NCBI GenBank assembly: GCA_020002185.1 | Contig: CM034532.1 | Span: 44,573,006 to 44,637,005, forward strand | DNA: 64,000 nucleotides | Origin: Paraescarpia echinospica | Taxonomy: Eukaryota > Annelida > Polychaeta > Sabellida > Siboglinidae | Reading direction: 5' to 3' | Part shown: in pieces, positions 58,791 through 64,000 of the stretch | Layout: every line of letters begins with the position of its first letter | How positions within the stretch are numbered: position 1 is the first letter of the stretch | Translations under genes and position numbers: made by a program | The notes under the pieces: model-generated | What the model was told of the DNA's origin: nothing | Databases searched by the model: none | The model's input: only the letters and a program-made list of their open reading frames with translations

Positions 58791-58819
58791 ATATGAAAAC
58801 TCGAGATGTTGTGTAAAAA

Positions 58820-59730
58820 CAGAAGATGGCTACAGCGACTGATTCCATGATGACTGGTATCAGACAAGGCTGCATCCCCCTTCTCTTTGCCGTGGCCACC
58901 GACTGGGTCATGCGGCTAGCAACCACGGCCAATGAAGGGATTGTTTGGGTTAAGGAGGAGCGTATATCAGACCTGGACATTGCTGATGACATTGCTACCC
59001 TCTCAGACACCACCATGGCCTATAACGTCTCATGGAATCAGTCAGCAGATACGCTGATGGCTAGGGACTTGTCATCAGTGAAAAAAACATGCTGACATGG
59101 GAGCATCAACCACCCACAGATGTTTTGGTCAACCAGAAAAAGTAAAAAACAGTCGAAAACTTCACCTACCTTAGCAGCTCCATCAACAACCAAGGAATCA
59201 AAGATCATGAACTAAACTGCAGAGTGGGAAAGCGTCAGCAGCCTTCAACCAACTGAGGAAATTTTTTAACAACGAGACATTTACCTTGAAATCTAAACCC
59301 AGATTTTATAACTCAAATGTTACACCAGCCCTCCTATATGGATGTGAAACATGGCAATGAAAAACAAGCTAAGAAAACAAATTTGATGCATTCGACACTA
59401 AATGCCTGCAATTGATATTGGGCATACACTGGAGCGACCATGTGACGAATATAGATGTCCGGATACGATCAGGACTACCTCTGGCATCATCTACTATCTG
59501 CAGAAAACTAATGAGCTGACTCGGCCATGTCACAAGGCTCCCACCTACTAGACCTGCCGAACAAGCGTCATGGTGGATACCACCTGGCCAGAGAAAGAGG
59601 GGACGACCAAGAATGAACTAGCGTCAAACAATCGACCGTGACCTACAGTTGGTCAACAAAAGTTGAAGCGACGTCAGTAGTATAGAGGAGCTGTACGATC
59701 ACGTACACGCCACCTTTGGTGACCTATAGG
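58820..59730 (+). mobile_element. Second LINE type, RT C-terminal fragment, decayed
   Basis: The frame 58826-59095 shows DSMMTGIRQGCIPLLFAVA (RT box 4-5 region), then ISDLDIADDIATLSD, the catalytic DD box. Further broken frames read VENFTYLSSSINNQG-like, LLYGCETW, and the end motif WIPPGQRKRGRPR near 59575-59610. The GRPR...W tail is typical of several LINE families whose RT ends with a zinc-knuckle-less domain. It ends at the Polinton-like element boundary near 59730. Confidence 0.7.
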
Positions 59731-59739
59731 CAAAACTTT

Positions 59740-59870
59740 ACTAATAAAAAACGTTTTAATTACCCCTAAACATTTTCGGGCACCTACTTATAAAAAAAGA
59801 TCAAAGGATTTTTTGACACTAATCGTTTTCGGGCACCTACTTATAAAAAACGTGATTGATTACCCCCTCT
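59740..59870 (+). repeat. Short direct repeats at the presumed element end
   Basis: TTTTCGGGCACCTACTTATA followed by AAAAA occurs at 59773 and again at 59826. AATAAAAAACG followed by TTACCCC occurs at 59744 and 59843. The unit is about 54 bp, in two full and one partial copies. Subterminal direct repeats of this kind are common near Polinton ends. Confidence 0.65.
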
Positions 59871-60019
59871 AAGTACATTTGAGGTGCCACCTAGCGGTGA
59901 GTGCAGAGACCCTTTTAGTTCGTCCCCTAGCGATCAACGTCGTACCTAGAGTGTGCTGACGTAAGCAATAATGCGTTTATTGCGCGAATATATAACCACG
60001 ATAAAACCACGGTATAAAC

Positions 60020-60104
60020 GTCGACGACGGATTAGCTCTCCTGGGAGAGTGTTCGACTAGGGATCGAAAGATTCCCGGTCCGAGTTCGTTCGTCGACACT
60101 TTTT
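60020..60104 (+). ncRNA. tRNA-like Pol III unit 1
   Basis: An 8-bp outer stem (GTCGACGA with TCGTCGAC), a D-arm-like GCTC...GAGT, a perfect 5-bp anticodon-like stem (TTCGA/TCGAA) with a 7-nt loop CTAGGGA, and a box B-like GGTCCGAGTTC are followed at once by TTTTT, a Pol III stop. The anticodon position would be AGG. It departs from a true tRNA: too many bases lie between the outer stem and the D arm, and the T stem does not pair. A TATATAACC sequence lies about 30 bp upstream. Confidence 0.5.
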
Positions 60105-60201
60105 AGATTCGCTGTATGTGAGATGCCACCTAGCGGTGAGTACAGAGATCATTGTTCCCTATAATGCGTTTATATAACCGGGGTAAAACCACTGCATAAT
60201 C

Positions 60202-60284
60202 GTTGGCGACGGTATAGCTCTCTTAGGAGAGCGTTCGCCTAGGGATCGAAAGATTCCGGGTTTGAATCCTAGTCGCAACTTTTT
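60202..60284 (+). ncRNA. tRNA-like Pol III unit 2
   Basis: A second copy of the unit has an outer stem GCGAC/GTCGC, GCTC...GAGC D arm, anticodon-like stem with the same loop CTAGGGA, a box B GGTTTGAATCC closer to consensus than in unit 1, and TTTTT at the end. The flanking GCCACCTAGCGGTGAGT at 60125 repeats that at 59886, so the whole block of about 180-240 bp was duplicated in tandem. Unit 2 has the better T arm and unit 1 the better anticodon stem. Confidence 0.5.
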
Positions 60285-60318
60285 AGTTCCTCTATCTAGC
60301 GGTGGTGGTGGTGACAGT

Positions 60319-60326
60319 ATATAAGC
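60319..60326 (+). promoter_or_regulatory. TATA box of the NADAR gene
   Basis: TATATAAG lies 30 bp before the ATG at 60357, so transcription would start only a few bases before the start codon. Similar TATATAACC boxes precede each tRNA-like unit, and TTATAAA lies at about 60794, 40 bp before the ATPase start. Confidence 0.55.
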
Positions 60327-60356
60327 GGTGGCGGTAGCGGGTGATCGGTAGTCGGT

Positions 60357-60809
60357 ATGTCGTCGCCTATAAGGTTTGGTGGATCGCAGTCGTTCTTGTC
60401 AAATATGTATTTGTGTCCATTGTCGGCGTTCGGTCGGGACTTTCGATCCGTCGAGCACGCCTATCAGTATAGGAAAGCAATATTCAACGGCGACGTGGAA
60501 TGTGCCGAACATATCAAAAGTGCGCGAACATCTTATGCAGCGAAACGACGCGATTACGACATTCGAAAAAAGAGAACGGGAACCGAATGGCGCTCCGTTA
60601 GGGTGGCGTGTATGAAGGCGTTGTTGAGGAGAAAGTTTGACGGGTCGAGCAATTTGAAGGCCGCCCTGTTGGCCACCGGGGACGTCGAATTGGTGGAATG
60701 GGTACCGAGCAGGGAGGGTTTTTGGGGTACCGGAATCGGGGGCGATGCGGGGGAGAACATGCTCGGTAAACTGTTGATGGAGGTACGCGATGCTTATAAA
60801 CACGCGTAA
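60357..60809 (+). CDS. NADAR-domain protein (YbiA-like)
   Basis: The 150-residue protein is a complete NADAR domain (DUF1768) with nothing else. It has FLSNMYLCPL near residues 13-22, the RSVEHAYQYRKA helix with the conserved Glu, EWRSVRVACMKALLRRKF in the middle, LLATGDVELVEWV, a WG(T)G strand and the closing GENMLGKLLMEVRDA. NADAR enzymes act on ADP-ribosylated guanine or N-glycosidic bonds in NAD- and riboflavin-related compounds; bacterial members reverse DNA ADP-ribosylation or accompany DarT-like toxins, and phages carry them. Here it is the first gene of a Polinton-like element, 24 bp before the ATPase start. The residues before WG (SREGF) differ from the usual Asp-containing form, so activity is uncertain. 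The product may counter a host or rival ADP-ribosylation defence; that is inference. Confidence 0.85.
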   Translation: MSSPIRFGGSQSFLSNMYLCPLSAFGRDFRSVEHAYQYRKAIFNGDVECAEHIKSARTSYAAKRRDYDIRKKRTGTEWRSVRVACMKALLRRKFDGSSNLKAALLATGDVELVEWVPSREGFWGTGIGGDAGENMLGKLLMEVRDAYKHA

Positions 60810-60833
60810 AAAGTGTTCGTTCAGTCGTCGAAA

Positions 60834-61388
60834 ATGAGCGGACCGTCGTTGAAGCATCCTTTTACATGTATAGTAGCCGGTATCACGGGGTGCGGTAAGA
60901 CGACGTTCGTCGAGCGTCTGATACGTCACGACGCTATGATCGATCCGCCGCCGGAGAAAATCCTGTGGTGCTACGGACAGTGGCAGAGCGGCTACGCGTC
61001 TATGTCTTCGAAAATAGAGTTCGTAGACGGCCTGCCGGATCCGAAACGTTTAGACGGTAAAGCGAGGACGCGTCTAGTACTCGACGACCTCATGGAGGAG
61101 ACCGATAGCCGGGTGACGGTACTATTTACTAAAAAAAGTCATCATTGTAATACGTCGGTCGTACAACTGCGGCAGAACATGTTTCCGAAAGGGAAAGAAA
61201 ACCGTACAATCACGTACGGAAGGGTGGTGGTGGTGGCAACCTATAAGAAGAGAGGGACGTCGTCGCGTACGTTTATTAGTCGCTATGACGGGACGCGCGG
61301 TGGCTGCGAAGCGACGACCGAAGGTCGCGGCACCGACGAGCCGAGTGAAGAGACACATTTTCGCCCTGCAGCTGTTGGAGAGACATAG
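60834..61388 (+). CDS. Packaging-type P-loop ATPase, altered C-terminus
   Basis: The start at 60834 is chosen because it is the first AUG with good context (AAAATGA) just before the conserved region. The 184-residue product has Walker A GITGCGKTT (about residues 16-24), the family motif PPPEKILWCYGQW, Walker B-like RLVLDDLMEE and the sensor region FTKKSHHCNTSVVQLRQN. This is the genome-packaging ATPase type of Polinton-like elements. After KENRTI (about residue 125) the text leaves the family and the frame overlaps the next gene by about 100 bases, so the last third appears to be lost through a deletion. It is probably not a functional motor. Confidence 0.8.
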   Translation: MSGPSLKHPFTCIVAGITGCGKTTFVERLIRHDAMIDPPPEKILWCYGQWQSGYASMSSKIEFVDGLPDPKRLDGKARTRLVLDDLMEETDSRVTVLFTKKSHHCNTSVVQLRQNMFPKGKENRTITYGRVVVVATYKKRGTSSRTFISRYDGTRGGCEATTEGRGTDEPSEETHFRPAAVGET

Positions 61389-61686
61389 GCGGAACATCGA
61401 TCTGCGAAAAGCCGTGATCGGTCACGCGGACGCCGGTCTCATTTGTAGTCTGTGCGATTGCGCGTACAACATTCTGAAAGGGAACGTGAAGTTGTCGCCG
61501 AAACAGAAACGCGTGTTGGCGAAATACAGGAATCACCTGCGTAAACTTGCCGACAAACAAGCTACGCTTAAACAGAAGCGTGCCGTCTTGCAAAAGGGTG
61601 CGGGTGGTTTTCTGACGGCCCTGCTAGCGCCGTTAGCGAGCACCGTTCTCCTGCCGCTGCTCAGACAGGTGATCGGCAGTGGGTGA
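61285..61686 (+). CDS. Small basic virion-type protein with hydrophobic tail
   Basis: The 133-residue protein has a basic N-terminus, a Cys pair (CSLCDCAYN), the motif LSPKQKRVLAKYRNHLRKLA, then a Lys-rich stretch and a Gly/Leu/Ala hydrophobic tail from about residue 107 (GGFLTALLAPLASTVLLPLL). Proteins with this order of features recur next to the ATPase in invertebrate Polinton-like elements. They are thought to be minor virion or membrane-active proteins, but I do not know a tested function. It is intact, overlaps the ATPase frame at its start, and its stop is followed three bases later by the next ATG. Confidence 0.65.
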   Translation: MTGRAVAAKRRPKVAAPTSRVKRHIFALQLLERHRRNIDLRKAVIGHADAGLICSLCDCAYNILKGNVKLSPKQKRVLAKYRNHLRKLADKQATLKQKRAVLQKGAGGFLTALLAPLASTVLLPLLRQVIGSG

Positions 61687-61689
61687 TTG

Positions 61690-62454
61690 ATGCAGTACGC
61701 GAAGAAGATGGCGTTGGTCGACCCACGATTGTTGGAAAGCCTCCTACCACGTGTCGATCAGCCGCCGAGCAGGCCCCGATCACGTGTGCTGAGAAGCCTG
61801 GACAGCGACATGAAGGACATTCTAGAACGTTCGGATTTATCCGAACGCGAAAAGGTAGCGTCGTACAATCAACTGCTGAGTCGGTACAACACGATAGAGG
61901 CGGCTCGTGCGGAGCAACCGGTACGCGTGTCGGTGGTCAACAGCAGCGAGACGCCTGCGGTGGGGGTGGCGGCGGCAGCGGCGACGGTGGCGCCACCGTC
62001 GTCGGAGGTCGTAGAGCGCGAAATCATAGCCACTATGTCGAAAACGCTGAAAGGGAAGACGGGACTGCTTATCGAAAAAATGAAAGCCGATCCGTTGTGT
62101 CGATGGAACGACCGCGGCGAATTCGTGTACGACGGTAAAACGATCGCGGGGAGTAACATGGTCGATCTAGTGAACGATCTCATGCGAACGAGATCGAAGA
62201 CGACAGCGCCCGTAGGATGGCGAGAGTTCGGATTGCGCATGAAGGATATGAATATCCCTATGGAATTCGTGGGCAACCCGCGCTATCGGTCGTACATGGA
62301 GCGACGACAGAAGCGTCTACTAGAAGAGGCGTCGATGACGCCGACGACGACTAGTTCATCAGCGACGCCGGAGTGGAGACGTCGGATGCGACGCGAGACT
62401 AAACGGAGACAACGATCCCCTTCGTTGGGCGTCGCTGCGTGGGACACGTTGTGA
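61690..62454 (+). CDS. Conserved Polinton-type protein (MQYAKK family)
   Basis: The 254-residue protein starts MQYAKKMALVDPRLLESL, has a helical region DSDMKDILERSDLSEREKVASYNQLL, an Ala/Ser/Thr/Pro-rich linker, and a C-terminal part with WNDRGEFVYDGKTIAGSN and VGWREFGLRMKDMNIP. I recognise it as a protein that regularly accompanies Polinton-like ATPase and integrase genes in cnidarian, mollusc and other genomes; its role is not established to my knowledge. The frame is intact. The stop codon overlaps the start of the next ORF (TGATG). Confidence 0.65.
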   Translation: MQYAKKMALVDPRLLESLLPRVDQPPSRPRSRVLRSLDSDMKDILERSDLSEREKVASYNQLLSRYNTIEAARAEQPVRVSVVNSSETPAVGVAAAAATVAPPSSEVVEREIIATMSKTLKGKTGLLIEKMKADPLCRWNDRGEFVYDGKTIAGSNMVDLVNDLMRTRSKTTAPVGWREFGLRMKDMNIPMEFVGNPRYRSYMERRQKRLLEEASMTPTTTSSSATPEWRRRMRRETKRRQRSPSLGVAAWDTL

Positions 62455-62660
62455 TGCCGTCACGACGTCGACACACGATTACGGCCATCGTCGTCGGCTT
62501 CACCATCGCGCTTATCGCTCTCTATACGTTTATAATAATCATCGTACATTTATCATCATCGTCGTCGTCGTCGTTGCCATGGTGTCCGGGTGGAGTCGTC
62601 GTCGTCAGCGGCCAAAACGAAAGCGTCGACACCAACGAAACGACAACGACGACGACCTGA
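62454..62660 (+). CDS. Small single-pass membrane protein
   Basis: Sixty-eight codons starting with a basic N-terminus (MPSRRRH) and one strong membrane helix (about residues 9-32), then Ser/Thr-rich sequence. It shares its start with the stop of the previous gene (TGATG) and overlaps the integrase start by 82 bases. No family is recognised. It may be an element membrane protein, or the frame may owe its openness to overlap. Confidence 0.4.
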   Translation: MPSRRRHTITAIVVGFTIALIALYTFIIIIVHLSSSSSSSLPWCPGGVVVVSGQNESVDTNETTTTTT

Positions 62661-63333
62661 ATAGCGTCTACTTCGATCCGAAACTGGTGGGAAGTTACGG
62701 AGGTGTCGACGCGTTGCACCGGGCGTCGAAGATCCGACGTCCGGCCGTCGAGAGGTGGCTAGCGTCGCAGGACGCCTATACCCTACACAAACCGGTTAAA
62801 CGACATTTCAAACGACGTCGCGTCATCGTGGGCGGTCGAAACCAGCAGTGGCAAGCCGATCTGGTCGACTTGACTAGACTGAAAACGCACAACGACGGTA
62901 TAACATTCCTATTGACGGTGATCGATGTTTTTTCGACGTCGGCTGCGGGCAACGGCGAAAACCGAAAATACGCGAGGGAGAACGCGTACGTATCAGCAAG
63001 ACGAGGGGTCAATTCAAAAAAGGATACATGGCTAACTGGAGCGAGGAGCTCTTCGCCGTCGTAGAGGTGCACCCGTCCGAACCGCCCGTTTATAGCCTGA
63101 AGGACGACGCCGGGACGCCGGTTGAGGGCGCCTTCTACGAACAGGAACTACAACGCGTAGTCGTTCCAAAGGATAAACTGTATCGCGTGGAGGCGGTTCT
63201 ACAGCGTCGTCGGCGTCGTCGCGGCGGCGGCGGTGGTTCGGAGGCGCTCGTAAAATGGACCGGATATCCGGCCTCCTTCAACAGCTGGATCGACGCCGAG
63301 TCGCTGGTGGACCTATACAAAGACTACTACTAG
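62579..63333 (+). pseudogene. Polinton integrase with deleted catalytic core
   Basis: The start at 62579 has strong context (GCCATGG). The N-terminal part has YFDPKLVGSYGGVDALHRAS, a DNA-binding segment ending KPVKRHFKRRR, and the first catalytic Asp region QQWQADLVDLT, then LTVIDVFS. Directly after this, near 62940, the frame changes and the C-terminal part follows: FKKGYMANWSEELFAV, YSLKDDAGTPVEG, FYEQELQRV and a chromodomain-like end LVKWTGYPASFNSWI. Roughly 150 residues carrying the second Asp and the Glu of the DDE triad are missing, and the two halves are in different frames. The element's own integration enzyme is therefore dead. Confidence 0.85.
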
Positions 63334-63343
63334 TGAGGAGGCC

Positions 63344-63631
63344 ATGAGAATGAATCGTTGGATGCGCCACACGGGGTGCTGGCGACTGCACGAGGCGGGA
63401 ATATGCAACGGATCTTCGTTCTTGCCGTATAAAGGTCCCTGCTGTATCGACAGAGCGCAGTGGCGCGACGATGATCGACGACGACGAAACTACCTCAAGT
63501 GGCGATCGTTGAACGAACGTCGGCGCCGAGCACGTGGACTCCGTCGACGAGCACGCGGACTCCATCGACGCTACCACCACAACCACCGCCGAACCCGTTC
63601 CATGGCAAATCTGCGGCAACGAATGCCCTAA
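63344..63631 (+). CDS. Small Arg-rich ORF of the Polinton-like element
   Basis: Ninety-five codons with two adjacent AUGs, a Cys/Trp-containing N-terminal half (GCWRLHEAGICNG, PYKGPCCIDR) and a C-terminal half made largely of Arg repeats. The N-terminal half looks like a real peptide, but I do not recognise a family. The Arg-rich half overlaps the next frame and may be a consequence of that overlap. Confidence 0.35.
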   Translation: MRMNRWMRHTGCWRLHEAGICNGSSFLPYKGPCCIDRAQWRDDDRRRRNYLKWRSLNERRRRARGLRRRARGLHRRYHHNHRRTRSMANLRQRMP

Positions 63632-63821
63632 GGCCGAAATCGTATTCCTCTGTCAGGTCGTCGTCCTGTATTTCGTCATCGCCGTTAGTATATACAATCT
63701 GACGAAAGGTCAAGGTGACTCCAACCTGTGGACGGCGCTGTTGAGCAGCTCTCTCGGTTACCTGCTCCCGAGTCCGTCTATGAGTGTTGGAGGTGGACGT
63801 CGACGTCTGACTTTTACCTGA
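63534..63821 (+). CDS. Conserved Polinton-type membrane protein
   Basis: The frame contains CPKAEIVFLCQVVVLYFVIA, a membrane helix, then VSIYNLTKGQGDSNLWTALL and SSSLGYLLPSPSM. This is a short membrane protein that recurs in Polinton-like elements beside the capsid-type genes. No AUG lies in frame before the conserved part; the frame opens after a TGA near 63513 and the first start-like codon is GTG at 63534, so the true start may have been lost or be non-AUG. It overlaps the Arg-rich ORF upstream. Confidence 0.6.
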   Translation: MDSVDEHADSIDATTTTTAEPVPWQICGNECPKAEIVFLCQVVVLYFVIAVSIYNLTKGQGDSNLWTALLSSSLGYLLPSPSMSVGGGRRRLTFT

Positions 63822-63841
63822 CGCTACCGAGCAAACCGTCT

Positions 63842-64000
63842 ATGAAGTGTCACCCCACAAATACGTTGACGCACTACGTCACGACGTTGCCGCGACGTTT
63901 CGCCCTGTTGGGGGAGTGGGAATGCGGACTGGTGTCGGTACAGTATCCGCACACGTGGTACAACGTGAAAAAGAAGGACGCCTACTTCTACCTGACTTGC
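63842..64000 (+). CDS. Conserved Polinton-type protein, N-terminus only (runs off window)
   Basis: From the first AUG at 63842 the frame is open to the window end (53 codons). Family-like text begins upstream of that AUG in the same frame (FYLTLPSKPSM from about 63812), overlapping the stop of the previous gene, so the start may lie earlier or be non-AUG. The part seen, with NTLTHYVTTLPRRFAL, LGEWECGLVSVQYPHTWYNV, matches the beginning of a protein found next to the small membrane protein in invertebrate Polinton-like elements, probably a structural protein. Confidence 0.6.
   Translation, partial: MKCHPTNTLTHYVTTLPRRFALLGEWECGLVSVQYPHTWYNVKKKDAYFYLTC

Larger units (their letters stand above)
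59735..64000 (+). mobile_element. Polinton/Maverick (adintovirus-like) element, left part
   Basis: The region is visibly richer in G/C than the rest of the window, codes on one strand and packs its genes with overlaps. It combines a retroviral-type integrase with chromodomain-like C-terminus, a packaging-type ATPase and at least four small proteins that recur together in Polinton-like elements of invertebrates. It lies right after a broken LINE. The DNA polymerase, major capsid and far terminus are not in the window. Damage to the ATPase and integrase indicates a decayed copy. The left boundary is inferred from the end of the LINE and the start of short direct repeats; no TIR or target duplication could be verified. 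Confidence 0.8.

Noticed and set aside
59886..60139. CTCF-type sites at CCACCTAGCGGTG
   Set aside because: The motif is an imperfect palindrome with an extra base relative to the CTCF core; the similarity is too weak.
60020..60284. Canonical tRNA-Pro (AGG) genes
   Set aside because: The anticodon loop fits, but the acceptor-to-D-arm spacing is too long and the T stem pairs poorly or not at all, so I call them only tRNA-like.
60300..64000. Bacterial contamination as the source of the GC-rich block
   Set aside because: The gene set is that of eukaryotic Polinton-like elements, there are TATA boxes rather than bacterial promoters, and the block follows invertebrate LINEs.
1..64000. CRISPR array
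   Set aside because: No regularly spaced repeats with unique spacers are present. The motif arrays of TAAA-1 and TAAA-2 have irregular spacing and mixed orientation.

Overview
The window reads as a piece of an AT-rich genome of an aquatic invertebrate animal, most likely a lophotrochozoan, although nothing here fixes the species. The reasons are dense decayed non-LTR retrotransposons, Ty3/Gypsy, Penelope-like and DNA elements, spliceosomal GT/AG signals, tRNA-derived SINE sequence, and only isolated exon-sized traces of host-type genes. Almost all recognisable coding capacity belongs to mobile elements.

Layout. 0-9 kb: a dispersed repeat, a decayed LINE (family A), a 3.4-kb DNA element with 28-bp inverted ends, a TAAA target duplication and a four-exon gene, then a 350-bp palindrome and a Penelope-like fragment. 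9.1-13.6 kb: a full-length CR1-type LINE with intact ORF1 and ORF2. 13.8-23 kb: a SINE, a second TAAA element of 1.9 kb, a LINE with its reverse transcriptase deleted, and a hAT-like non-autonomous element. 23.4-32.9 kb: a Gypsy element on the minus strand with 116-bp LTRs, interrupted by a near-identical inverted copy of the CR1 and by a family-A LINE. 33-46.7 kb: two internally deleted copies of another DNA transposon and two more CR1 copies (one old, one young). 46.8-48.6 kb: a second broken Gypsy element. 49-59.7 kb: sparse sequence with two isolated exons (an acidic transposon-type exon and a lengsin/glutamine-synthetase-like exon) and further LINE fragments.

59.7-64 kb is a different world: GC-richer, all genes on the plus strand, tightly packed with overlapping stop and start codons. 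It is the left part of a Polinton/Maverick (adintovirus-like) element and runs off the window end. In order it holds short direct repeats, two tandem tRNA-like units each ending in a T-run, a TATA promoter, a NADAR-domain protein, a packaging ATPase, several small virion-type or membrane proteins, a retroviral-type integrase that has lost its catalytic centre, and the start of a further conserved Polinton protein. The NADAR gene sits first, 24 bp ahead of the ATPase start, where an accessory or anti-defence gene might be expected. The ATPase tail and the integrase core are damaged, so this copy is probably not autonomous.

Two things look least described: the NADAR gene plus tRNA-like units on the Polinton-like element, and the pair of TAAA elements, each with its own 13-bp motif arrayed in opposite orientations. 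Family assignments rest on motif recognition by eye. No database search was possible.
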